Below, piece by piece: positions 44,684 to 53,064 of a DNA stretch of 64,000 nucleotides. Source of the stretch: Bacillota bacterium (GTDB lineage: Bacteria > Bacillota_I > Bacilli_A > ML615J-28 > CAG-698); NCBI GenBank assembly GCA_016280895.1, contig JAEEHM010000093.1, positions 1 to 64,000 on the forward strand, given 5' to 3'. How positions within the stretch are numbered: position 1 is the first letter of the stretch; each line of letters starts with the position of its first letter. Both the position numbers and the translations under genes were made by a program. The notes beneath the pieces are model-generated. The model worked only from the letters and a program-made list of their open reading frames with translations, had not been told where the DNA came from and made no database searches.

Positions 44684-46228
44684 ATGAGAATTAAAAGTGA
44701 TATTCAAATCAAAGTTGGAGCTATACTATCATATGTTCAAATGGGAATTAGTATTTTAGTGACGCTATTATATACTCCTTTAATGATTAATGTTTTAGGT
44801 AAAAGTGAATATGGTTTATATAATACTGTTGCATCAACAATATCTTTGCTTTCCATTTTAAATCTAGGGTTTAACAGTAGTTATATTAAGTTTTATTCAC
44901 TTTATAAAAAAAATGATGAACTTGAGAAAATAAAGAAATTAAATGGATTGTTTCTTGTTATCTTTATTATTATTGGTATTATTGCATTCGTATGTGGATT
45001 TTTTATAACATTTAACTTAGATTTGGTATTTAAAGACGGACTAAGCGTAGAAGAGTATCTACTGGCAAAAAAACTAATGATAATATTGACAATAAACCTA
45101 ACCATATCCTTTCCAATGAGTGTTTTTAGTAATATCATTTCTGCACATGAAAGATTTGTGGTTTTAAAGAGTATATCGATATTAAAAACTGTTGCCACCC
45201 CAATTTTATCAGTACCACTTTTATTACTGGGATACGGGTCATATGGAATTGTTTTGGTGACTCTAATTATTTCTTTGCTTACGGACATTATATATGTTTT
45301 ATATTGTTTAATTAAATTGAAAATAAGATTTATTTTTAAACAATATGATAAGAATATAATTAAAGAATTAGTTGTATTTACTAGCTTTATTGCAATTAAT
45401 TTATTAGTTGACCAAATTAACTGGAATGTTGATAAGATAATATTAGGAAGATATAGGGGAACAGATGCAGTGGCTATTTATTCTGTGGGATATACATTGT
45501 TTACATTTTTTCAATTGTTTACAGGCTCTATGTCTTCATTATTTACGCCAAAAGTGCATAGAATCGTTAACGAGACAAGTGGTAAAGAACAAAAAATACT
45601 ATTAACTGATTTGTTTACAAAAGTTGCGAGAGTGCAATTTTTAATTGCAGGATTAATAATTACTGGTCTGATTTTTTTTGGGATGAATTTCATATGTGAT
45701 TATTGGGCGGGAAGTGATTATTATGAATCCTATTATGTTATGTTATTATTATGTATACCAGCGATTATTCCGATGACACAGAATATAGGTATTGAAATTC
45801 AAAGAGCTCAAAATAGACACAAATTTAGAAGTGTTGCATATTTAATAATGGCAGTTTTAAACGTTGTTCTGTCAATTAATTTATGTAAAAAATATGGTCC
45901 TATAGGCTCTGCAATAGGAACTGCAATTTCGTTATTAATTGGGCCAGGGCTTATTATTAATATTTACTATCAAAAGCGATGTAATATTAGTATTATTTCT
46001 TATTGGAATAATATTTTTCGATTGTGTTTAGGTTTAATAATCCCTTGTATTGTTGGCTTTTTTATATATAAATATTCAGACTTAAGTAATATATGGACAT
46101 TTATTATTTGTATCTTTGTTTATTCAATTACATATTGTTTGTCAATGTGGTTTATTGCTATGAACGAATATGAAAAAAAATTAGTTAAAACTCCAATTTA
46201 CAGGCTTTTTAATAAGAATAATAACTGA
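44684..46228 (+). CDS. Wzx-type flippase
   Basis: 514 residues from the ATG at 44684, placed after TTGGAGAT; the TTG at 44672 lies inside that ribosome site. About 12-14 membrane helices are present, with the KVGAILSYVQMGISILVTLL first helix and YTPLMINVLGKSEYGLYNTV segment near residue 25 that open most Wzx/MATE-like oligosaccharide exporters. It would move undecaprenyl-linked repeat units across the membrane for the EpsG-type polymerase. It is the last gene before the FucNAc block. Confidence 0.92.
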   Translation: MRIKSDIQIKVGAILSYVQMGISILVTLLYTPLMINVLGKSEYGLYNTVASTISLLSILNLGFNSSYIKFYSLYKKNDELEKIKKLNGLFLVIFIIIGIIAFVCGFFITFNLDLVFKDGLSVEEYLLAKKLMIILTINLTISFPMSVFSNIISAHERFVVLKSISILKTVATPILSVPLLLLGYGSYGIVLVTLIISLLTDIIYVLYCLIKLKIRFIFKQYDKNIIKELVVFTSFIAINLLVDQINWNVDKIILGRYRGTDAVAIYSVGYTLFTFFQLFTGSMSSLFTPKVHRIVNETSGKEQKILLTDLFTKVARVQFLIAGLIITGLIFFGMNFICDYWAGSDYYESYYVMLLLCIPAIIPMTQNIGIEIQRAQNRHKFRSVAYLIMAVLNVVLSINLCKKYGPIGSAIGTAISLLIGPGLIINIYYQKRCNISIISYWNNIFRLCLGLIIPCIVGFFIYKYSDLSNIWTFIICIFVYSITYCLSMWFIAMNEYEKKLVKTPIYRLFNKNNN

Positions 46229-46266
46229 TTATCTTTTTAAATTATTTATGAAAATGAGGTAAATGT

Positions 46267-47307
46267 ATGTCAATTTTTAAAAATAAAGTTTTAATGATTA
46301 CAGGTGGTACTGGATCTTTTGGCAATGCAGTATTAAATAGATTTTTGCCATCTGATATTGCTGAAATACGAATTTTTTCTCGAGATGAAAAGAAACAAGA
46401 TGATATGAGACATGAATATCAAGCTAAATATCCTGAATATGCTAATAAGATTAAATTCTATATTGGCGATGTTAGAAATTTAGAATCATGTAGAAGTGCT
46501 ATGTATGGAGTAGACTATATATTCCATGCGGCTGCTTTAAAACAAGTGCCATCTTGTGAATTTTTCCCAATGGAAGCTGTAAAAACAAATGTTATTGGTA
46601 CAGATAATGTATTAACTGCCGCAATTGAAGCAGGTGTTAAATGTGTTATTTGTTTATCTACTGATAAAGCAGCATATCCAATTAATGCTATGGGTATCAC
46701 AAAAGCAATTGAAGAAAAGATTGCTGTTGCTAAATCTAGAAATAGCGGTAATACTAGAATTTGTTGCACAAGATATGGAAATGTAATGTGCTCACGTGGT
46801 TCTGTTATTCCACTATGGATTGATCAAATTAAACAAGGTTTACCTATTACTATTACAGAACCTTCAATGACAAGATTTATTATGTCACTTGATGAAGCTG
46901 TTGATCTTGTATTATTCGCATTTGAGCATGGTGAAAATGGAGATATCTTAGTTCAAAAAGCTCCAGCTTGTACTATAAAGACACAAGCAGAAGCTGTATG
47001 TGAATTATTTGGTGGCAAGAAAGAAGATATTAGAGTAATCGGTATTAGACATGGTGAAAAATTATATGAAACATTACTTACAAATGAGGAATGTGCTAAA
47101 GCCGTAGATATGGGTAATTTCTTTAGAGTTCCTGCTGATAATCGTGGATTAAATTATGATAAGTATTTTACAGAAGGTAATGTTGAAAGAAACACATTGA
47201 CTGAGTTTAATTCTAATAACACAAAGAGATTGAATCTTAAAGAAACAAAAGAAAAAATTGCTTCACTTGAATATATTCAAGAAGAACTTAAAAAGATGGA
47301 GAAATAG
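46267..47307 (+). CDS. fnlA: UDP-GlcNAc 4,6-dehydratase/5-epimerase (FnlA/CapE type)
   Basis: 346 residues. The NADP-binding turn is TGGTGSFG at 12-19. The catalytic segment reads STDKAAYPINAMGITKA near residue 127, with Met instead of Tyr in the usual Y-x3-K; this M-x3-K substitution is known for inverting CapE/FnlA dehydratases. It starts the UDP-N-acetyl-L-fucosamine pathway from UDP-GlcNAc. The next two genes complete it. Spacing to the next gene is 1 bp. Confidence 0.92.
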   Translation: MSIFKNKVLMITGGTGSFGNAVLNRFLPSDIAEIRIFSRDEKKQDDMRHEYQAKYPEYANKIKFYIGDVRNLESCRSAMYGVDYIFHAAALKQVPSCEFFPMEAVKTNVIGTDNVLTAAIEAGVKCVICLSTDKAAYPINAMGITKAIEEKIAVAKSRNSGNTRICCTRYGNVMCSRGSVIPLWIDQIKQGLPITITEPSMTRFIMSLDEAVDLVLFAFEHGENGDILVQKAPACTIKTQAEAVCELFGGKKEDIRVIGIRHGEKLYETLLTNEECAKAVDMGNFFRVPADNRGLNYDKYFTEGNVERNTLTEFNSNNTKRLNLKETKEKIASLEYIQEELKKMEK

Positions 47308-47308
47308 G

Positions 47309-48163
47309 ATGAGATTTTTAATTTGCGGATGCAATGGAATGGCTGGACATACTATATCTTTGTATTTAAAAGAGCAAGGACATTATGTGTTTGGCTTTGA
47401 TAGAAATAAATCTAATTTAATAGATTCGGTTGCTGGTGATGCATGTGATAAAGAATTTGTTAAAAACTTAGTATTATCAGGAAATTATGATACAGTAATA
47501 AATTGTATTGGAATATTAAACCAAGCAGCAGAAGATAATAAAGCACTTGCAACATATCTTAATTCATATTTTCCTCATTTTTTAGCTGATATTACTAAAG
47601 ACACTAACATACAAGTAATTCATATGTCTACTGACTGTGTATTTAGTGGTAAAAGAGGAGAATATACAGAGAATGATTTTCAAGATGGAACTACTTTCTA
47701 TGATAGAAGTAAGGCCCTTGGAGAATTAAATGATAATAAGAATATCACATTAAGAAATTCTATTGTCGGACCTGATATTAATCCAAAAGGAATCGGATTA
47801 TTAAATTGGTTTATGCAACAAAAAGAAGAAATTAATGGATATACAAAAGCAATGTGGACAGGACAAACTACATTACAACTTGCTAAAACTATGGAATATG
47901 CAGCGATTCATAGATCAAGTGGATTAGTAAATGCTGTACCTGACCATTCTATTTCTAAATGTGATTTATGTGGATTATTTAATAAATATCTAAGAAATAA
48001 TAAAATAATCATTCATCCAGTAGATGGAATTAATGCAGATAAGAGTTTAAAAAGAACAAATTTTAAATTTGATTATTTAATTCCTGATTATGAAACACAA
48101 ATAAAAGAATTATCAGAATGGATATATAAACATAAAGAATTATATCCTCATTATAATTTATAA
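47309..48163 (+). CDS. fnlB: RmlD-like reductase of the UDP-L-FucNAc pathway (FnlB-like)
   Basis: 284 residues from the ATG at 47309; the longer frame from 47258 overlaps the upstream gene by 50 bp and has no site. MRFLICGCNGMAGHTISLYL is the nucleotide-binding start, HMSTDCVFSGKRGEYTE near residue 108 is the RmlD-like catalytic strand, and FYDRSKALGE near 133 holds Y-x3-K. Its order between fnlA and fnlC shows it is the 4-keto reductase. It lacks the cupin domain of CapF, so FnlB is the better comparison. Confidence 0.87.
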   Translation: MRFLICGCNGMAGHTISLYLKEQGHYVFGFDRNKSNLIDSVAGDACDKEFVKNLVLSGNYDTVINCIGILNQAAEDNKALATYLNSYFPHFLADITKDTNIQVIHMSTDCVFSGKRGEYTENDFQDGTTFYDRSKALGELNDNKNITLRNSIVGPDINPKGIGLLNWFMQQKEEINGYTKAMWTGQTTLQLAKTMEYAAIHRSSGLVNAVPDHSISKCDLCGLFNKYLRNNKIIIHPVDGINADKSLKRTNFKFDYLIPDYETQIKELSEWIYKHKELYPHYNL

Positions 48164-48176
48164 AAGGAGATTTTCC

Positions 48177-49301
48177 ATGAGTAAATTAAAATTAATGACA
48201 ATTGTGGGTACTAGACCAGAAATCATTAAAATGTCAGCAATTATTAAAAAATGTGACAAATACTTTGATCATGTTTTAGTTCATACTGGCCAAAACTATG
48301 ATTATCAATTAAATCAAGTTTTCTTTAATGATTTAGGTTTGAGAGAACCAGATTATTATCTAGGCGTTGTTGGAAATGATTTAGGAGAAACAATGGGAAA
48401 TGTTATTGCTAAATCATATAAATTAATGAGTGAAGTAAAACCAGATGCTATAATTGTATTAGGTGATACTAATTCTTGTTTATGTGTACTTGCTGCTAAG
48501 AGATTACATATACCAGTTTTTCATATGGAAGCTGGTAACAGATGCAAAGATGAAAATTTACCAGAAGAAGTAATAAGAAGAATTGTAGATGTAACATCAG
48601 ATGTCAATTTATGTTATTCTGAACATGCAAGAAGATATATTTTAGATAGTGGTGTTAAACCAGAATACACATTTGTTGTTGGATCTCCAATGACTGAAGT
48701 ATTAAATGGATGTATTGATAAAGTTAATAATTCTAAAATATTAGAAGAACTAGGATTAAAGAAGAATGGATATATTTTGCTTTCTGCTCATAGAGAAGAA
48801 AATATTGATAATGAAGCTAATTTCTTTAGCTTAATGAATGCTGTAAATGCAATGGCAGAAAAATATGATATGCCAATTCTTTATAGTTGTCACCCGCGTT
48901 CTAAAAAATATATTGAAGCAAGGGGATTTAAATTTGATAAGAGAGTAATACAACATCAACCACTAGGTTTCTTTGATTACAATAAACTTCAACAAAATGC
49001 TTTTTGTGTAGTTTCTGATAGTGGAACTATACCTGAAGAAGGTTCATATTTTAAATTTCCCGCAGTATCAGTAAGAACATCTACTGAAAGACCAGAAGCT
49101 ATGGACAAAGGAGTGTTTGTGATAGGATCAATATCTACTGAAAAAGTATTACAAGCAGTAGACTTAGCAGTAGAAATGCATAAGAATGGTGATGATGGAT
49201 TAACTGTACCAGCATATGCTGATGAAAATGTATCAACAAAAGTTATTAAGATTATTCAAAGTTATACTGGAATCATCAATAAGATGGTTTGGAAAAAATG
49301 A
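48177..49301 (+). CDS. fnlC: Non-hydrolysing UDP-sugar 2-epimerase (FnlC/CapG type)
   Basis: 374 residues beginning with LMTIVGTRPEIIKM, the 2-epimerase opening. VHTGQNYDYQLNQVFF near residue 37, GDTNSCLCVLAAKRLHIPVF near 99, HMEAGNRC and the late SDSGTIPEEGSYFKFPAVSVR and TERPEAM segments complete the signature. The GNRCKDENLPEE stretch fits the FnlC/CapG branch, which forms UDP-L-FucNAc, better than WecB. It is the last intact biosynthetic gene of the locus; defence genes follow after 45 bp. Confidence 0.9.
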   Translation: MSKLKLMTIVGTRPEIIKMSAIIKKCDKYFDHVLVHTGQNYDYQLNQVFFNDLGLREPDYYLGVVGNDLGETMGNVIAKSYKLMSEVKPDAIIVLGDTNSCLCVLAAKRLHIPVFHMEAGNRCKDENLPEEVIRRIVDVTSDVNLCYSEHARRYILDSGVKPEYTFVVGSPMTEVLNGCIDKVNNSKILEELGLKKNGYILLSAHREENIDNEANFFSLMNAVNAMAEKYDMPILYSCHPRSKKYIEARGFKFDKRVIQHQPLGFFDYNKLQQNAFCVVSDSGTIPEEGSYFKFPAVSVRTSTERPEAMDKGVFVIGSISTEKVLQAVDLAVEMHKNGDDGLTVPAYADENVSTKVIKIIQSYTGIINKMVWKK

Positions 49302-49346
49302 AAGAATTAAAAAAGGTTGTAAGTTTAAGCAAAAGAGGAAGGGAAA

Positions 49347-49889
49347 ATGATAAAAATGATTATTTTACCATTTAAAGTATTAAAAAAACATTGTATTGTA
49401 CACCTCTTGTGGTTTCTATTTGTGCCAGTAATATCATCAATTGGTTTAATATTTAATTTAATGAATTCAAATATGCCACAAGTAGTAGAAGATATTGGGA
49501 TAGGATATTTTTATATTATTTCAATAGCATTAATTTGCTCAAGCATTTATGATATTGCAGTGTGTTTTTATGAATTTGTGATTGAAAAACGTAAAGATAC
49601 ATTTATGGTATTTAAATTATGGTCTTTTTTTGTACTACTAGTTCTTATTATTCCAACTATTCTATTTCAAACTACTAAGATAGGAGATTTATGGCCTATA
49701 CAATTCGTTTTATTTGTTATAGTATGTTTTATATCTTTCTATGTAAGGTTAGTATTTAAAATGGATACATATTTAAATGAAGATGGTGACTATCTGCTTA
49801 AAGAAAATGAAGATATTGAGAAACTAAAAAAGAATCTAAGAAAGGGAAACAATCCATCGGCTCCTGATGGAACAAATATAAAAGTATGA
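49347..49889 (+). CDS. Four-helix membrane protein paired with a DGQHR protein
   Basis: 180 residues with GAGGAAGGGAAA before the ATG. Four hydrophobic segments are seen (about 18-38, 48-66, 88-106 and 115-134), followed by a charged cytosolic tail of about 45 residues (DEDGDY..KENEDIEKLKKNL). No family is recognised. Its TGA overlaps the ATG of the DGQHR gene by 4 bp, so the two are coupled. Small membrane proteins beside sensor-type proteins in defence islands are often effectors that permeabilise the membrane; this is inference. Confidence 0.65.
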   Translation: MIKMIILPFKVLKKHCIVHLLWFLFVPVISSIGLIFNLMNSNMPQVVEDIGIGYFYIISIALICSSIYDIAVCFYEFVIEKRKDTFMVFKLWSFFVLLVLIIPTILFQTTKIGDLWPIQFVLFVIVCFISFYVRLVFKMDTYLNEDGDYLLKENEDIEKLKKNLRKGNNPSAPDGTNIKV

Positions 49890-50965
49890 AAAAAATATAT
49901 TTGATTAAAATTAGTCAGCCCATTGGAACTTTTTATTGTGGCAAGATTTTCAGTGATGATTTAAAAATTATAGCCTCTCCTCAGAAGAGAGATAATACTG
50001 GCGGAATTCAAAGACGTTTAAGAGCTGAGAGGATAAAAGATATTTCTCAGTATTGCGAAGATCCAGATGCAACATTTCCCACTCCAATTATTATTGCAAT
50101 AGACGAAAGCAATAATCTTAAAAAGTTGGAGAATGATATTTTTGAATATGATTTAGATATGAATGAAAAAATTCATGCCGAAATTCTCGATGGCCAACAT
50201 AGATTGTACGGAATAATTGATTCTAAAAAGAATATAGAGTTGCCAATAGTAATTATGTTTAATTTAACTGAAGAAGAAAAAGCATATATTTTTTCAACAA
50301 TTAATAGTAATCAACAAAAAGTTGATAAATCACTGATATATGATTTGTTTGAGTTAAGTAGAACAAGAAGCCCATATAAAACTTGTCATGAATTAGCAAG
50401 ACTCTTTAATTCAAATAACAGCTCTCCATTTTATGGTAGATTAAAAATGTTGGAAACTAGGGAGTCAGAAAATGAAACATTATCACAAGGGACATTTGTT
50501 AGATATGTTTTAAATTTGGTTACTGATAATCCACAAAAAGATTATATAGATTTGAAAAGTGGGAAAAGAATAAAATATGAAAACGCAAGTTGTCCTTTGA
50601 GATACTATTTTTTGAATAACCAAGACGAGGTAATCTACCTTATTTTATCAAATTGTTTCAGCGCCGCCAAAAATGTGTTTAGAGAAGAATGGGATAACCC
50701 AAAAAGATATATTTTGACTAAAACAACAGGTTTTGGAGGAATTGTCAAGTTTTTAAAGAGCGCTTTACCTATGATATTTAAAGGGTCGAAAGATTTGACC
50801 ATTGCAGCATTTGAAAAAATCTTTAAAAATGTTAAAAATGATTTTTCTATTCAACATATAGTTTTAACTTCTTCCTTTTTTCCACCTGGTGAAATGGGCG
50901 AAAAAAAGCTGGCTGAATATATAAATAATGCTTTTATCAAATTATTGGAACACAATGAAATCTAA
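49886..50965 (+). CDS. DGQHR-domain protein (DndB-like fold)
   Basis: 359 residues. The defining [11 protein letters not shown] motif is at about residues 100-110, after [24 protein letters not shown], an N-terminal region typical of DGQHR/DndB-type proteins. Later segments [15 protein letters not shown] near 148 and [10 protein letters not shown] near 290 are common in the family. DndB regulates phosphorothioate DNA modification, but no dnd genes are present, so the role here is unknown. The stop codon lies within ugd-derived sequence (from 50952): the last few residues (HNEI) are encoded by it, so the original end was probably replaced. Confidence 0.8.
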   Translation: MKKIYLIKISQPIGTFYCGKIFSDDLKIIASPQKRDNTGGIQRRLRAERIKDISQYCEDPDATFPTPIIIAIDESNNLKKLENDIFEYDLDMNEKIHAEILDGQHRLYGIIDSKKNIELPIVIMFNLTEEEKAYIFSTINSNQQKVDKSLIYDLFELSRTRSPYKTCHELARLFNSNNSSPFYGRLKMLETRESENETLSQGTFVRYVLNLVTDNPQKDYIDLKSGKRIKYENASCPLRYYFLNNQDEVIYLILSNCFSAAKNVFREEWDNPKRYILTKTTGFGGIVKFLKSALPMIFKGSKDLTIAAFEKIFKNVKNDFSIQHIVLTSSFFPPGEMGEKKLAEYINNAFIKLLEHNEI

Positions 50966-51209
50966 TAGTGATAACTTTAGAGCATCTTCAATACAAGGAG
51001 TAATGAAGAGAGTAAAAGCTAAAGGAGTAAAGGTAATAATATATGAACCAACACTAGAAGATGGAAGTGAATTCTTTGGATCTGTTGTTGTAAATGATTT
51101 AAATAAGTTTAAATCATTATGTGATTGTATTATAGCTAATAGATATGATTCTTGTTTAGATGATGTAGAAGATAAAGTTTATACAAGAGATTTATTTAGA
51201 AGAGATTAA
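50952..51209 (+). pseudogene. ugd: 3' end of a UDP-glucose 6-dehydrogenase gene, copy 1
   Basis: Frame from ATG 50955 reads [20 protein letters not shown] and ends [10 protein letters not shown] with the stop at 51209. This is the C-terminal domain of Ugd; the N-terminal three quarters are missing. Sequence from 50952 is nearly identical to 54266 onward. The natural C-terminus and the terminator after it are intact, so a complete ugd once stood here. Confidence 0.88.
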
Positions 51210-51211
51210 CT

Positions 51212-51239
51212 AAACTGGACTTGATAGTCCAGTTTTAAT
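51212..51239 (+). terminator. Terminator after the ugd fragment
   Basis: A 10-bp perfect stem, AAACTGGACT (51212-51221) with AGTCCAGTTT (51226-51235), followed by T residues. Confidence 0.85.
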
Positions 51240-51261
51240 TACTAAAATAACACTCTACTCT

Positions 51262-51290
51262 TTGACATTATTGGACAATTATTATATAAT
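51262..51290 (+). promoter_or_regulatory. Consensus promoter of the AbiH gene
   Basis: Perfect TTGACA (51262-51267), 17 bp, perfect TATAAT (51285-51290). The leader to the ATG is about 55 bases. Confidence 0.9.
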
Positions 51291-51350
51291 ATAGTTAATA
51301 GAAATATAATATATTTATTCAAATATTAAATATTACTTTGGAGCATAAAT

Positions 51351-52439
51351 ATGGATTATGATTTATTAGTTGTAGGAAACGGGTTTGATTTGGGATCTAA
51401 TTTTAAGACAAGTTATAAAGATTTTTTAATATATGAGGGACAAAAAGGTATTACTAATCCTTTGATTTCATTTTTGTCTAGCGCTTATAATAAGAATTAT
51501 TTTGTTAATGAAGATTGGAACGGCTTTGAAAAACTAATTTGTCAATATCTTCAATTTATAGCGTATTGTTTTAGTGAAAACGAAAATATAGAAACGTGGT
51601 TTTCAGAAGCTGAACCAGATGGATTTGGCTCGTATGGTCATAGATTTTACTACTGGAAAATTAAAGATATTAGAAAGATACCTAGTAATATTTTTTTAAT
51701 AATTAATCTACAAAATCCGCTAGATAGACTTATGTGGATATCTACGGAATCAAATTTTATATCCAGCTTTGCTGGTGCAGATTCGTACTCTTCTTTGAAA
51801 GAATTATATTTTAGAGTACGTATTTGTGCTAATAAAGTTAATGCTACAAAAGAATATGCTATGAATTATATATTAGACGAATTTAATGCAGAATTACTTC
51901 GTTTAGAAGAAGAATTACAAAATTATATTAAGATTTCTACTGATCAAATTAAAGCACCAGCATTAATTGCTAATCACAAACCTCATAGAATTGTTTCATT
52001 TAATTATAGTGAAACAGCACAAAAGTATTATGGCCTTGATGAAGAGCATATTGCATATATTCATGGAAAGGTATCGACAAATGTCGTCATAGGTGTAGAA
52101 CCATCAATGATACAAAATCAAACATTTGATGAGGAATCTAATTTTATTAGGTTTTTTAAACGCTTTAGACGCATTTATAAAAACTGTAATAGTGATTACA
52201 ATAATAAAATAATAAATCAACTGCCTAATAATTCTATAATTGCAGTCTTTGGGCACTCCCTTGATTTATCTGATAAGTCAATTTTAAAACCGCTATTTGA
52301 AAAACGATATAAACAATATGACATATATTGTTATGGAAATAAAGAGGTTTACGAATTGAAATTATCAAAATTGATAGGACTTGATTTATTAGATGAATTA
52401 TATAATGATAATAAGATAAATTTTATTGAAGTTAATTAG
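51351..52439 (+). CDS. abiH: AbiH-family abortive infection protein
   Basis: 362 residues. The N-terminal LLVVGNGFDLGSNFKTSYKD (GNGFDLG at 9-15) is the AbiH hallmark. IVSFNYSETAQKYYGLDEE near residue 215, IAYIHGKV near 235 and VFGHSLDLSDKSILKPLF near 297 are the other conserved blocks. AbiH proteins abort phage infection; their biochemical activity is poorly known. The gene has its own consensus promoter and is followed by the wecB remnant. It probably works alone, as other AbiH proteins do. Confidence 0.9.
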   Translation: MDYDLLVVGNGFDLGSNFKTSYKDFLIYEGQKGITNPLISFLSSAYNKNYFVNEDWNGFEKLICQYLQFIAYCFSENENIETWFSEAEPDGFGSYGHRFYYWKIKDIRKIPSNIFLIINLQNPLDRLMWISTESNFISSFAGADSYSSLKELYFRVRICANKVNATKEYAMNYILDEFNAELLRLEEELQNYIKISTDQIKAPALIANHKPHRIVSFNYSETAQKYYGLDEEHIAYIHGKVSTNVVIGVEPSMIQNQTFDEESNFIRFFKRFRRIYKNCNSDYNNKIINQLPNNSIIAVFGHSLDLSDKSILKPLFEKRYKQYDIYCYGNKEVYELKLSKLIGLDLLDELYNDNKINFIEVN

Positions 52440-52463
52440 TATTATTTCTATATATAAATTGAA

Positions 52464-52812
52464 ATTAATATCATAGAACCAATTGAAGTATTTGATTGTC
52501 ATAACTTTGAAGCAAGATCTTATTTAATATTAACTGATAGTGGTGGAATACAAGAAGAAGCACCAGCATATGGTGTACCAGTATTAGTAATGAGAGATAC
52601 TACTGAAAGACATGAAGGAGTACAAGCAGGTACATTAAAAACTAGTAGGAACATCTGAAGAAGTAATATATAATGAATTTACTAAACTTCTTAATAATAA
52701 AGAAGAATATGCTAAAATGGCAAAAGCAGTAAATCCATATGGAGATGGACATGCTTGTGAAAGAATTGCTGATATTCTAGAAGGAAAAGAATATCAGGAG
52801 TGGAAGAATTAA
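52464..52812 (+). pseudogene. wecB: 3' end of a wecB-type UDP-GlcNAc 2-epimerase gene, frameshifted
   Basis: Frame 1 reads INIIEPIEVFDCHNFEAR, then LTDSGGIQEEAPAYGVPVLV and RDTTERHEGVQAGTLK, then breaks. The other frame continues LVGTSEEVIYNEFTKLLNN to the natural end at 52812. These are the C-terminal epimerase motifs. The 5' two thirds are gone. The same gene left a shorter fragment at 19789. Confidence 0.9.
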
Positions 52813-52872
52813 ACTTAAGCATTTCACATAGAGATGCCAATTATACTAAAAATGAATGGAGGGAATTGATAA

Positions 52873-53064
52873 ATGACATTTTATGAAATTATTTCAGTTG
52901 TTTTAGCTAGTATTAGTTCTTTGGTCGCGATTTTATCTTTTATTTTTAGTTTTAAAACTAAAAAGAAATATGATAGTTTCATGAAGTCACAGTTGAAAAT
53001 TGATAAGAACGCTGGTGTTGCTGTAGGTGTTAATAATGGTGAAGTCAATGTCAAACAAAAGTGA
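52873..53064 (+). CDS. Small single-pass membrane protein with a C-terminal amyloid-like motif
   Basis: 63 residues with TGGAGGGAATTG before the ATG. Residues 4-27 are one hydrophobic helix, followed by a basic FKTKKKYDSFMKSQLK stretch and then GVAVGVNNGEVNV at 48-60, three residues from the end. The next protein carries almost the same motif at its start. The G-x-x-V-G-x-N-N-G-x-x-N pattern resembles the RHIM-like PP-type and other bacterial amyloid signalling motifs. A membrane-active effector triggered by templated assembly is the inferred role. It overlaps the next gene by 17 bp. Confidence 0.7.
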   Translation: MTFYEIISVVLASISSLVAILSFIFSFKTKKKYDSFMKSQLKIDKNAGVAVGVNNGEVNVKQK

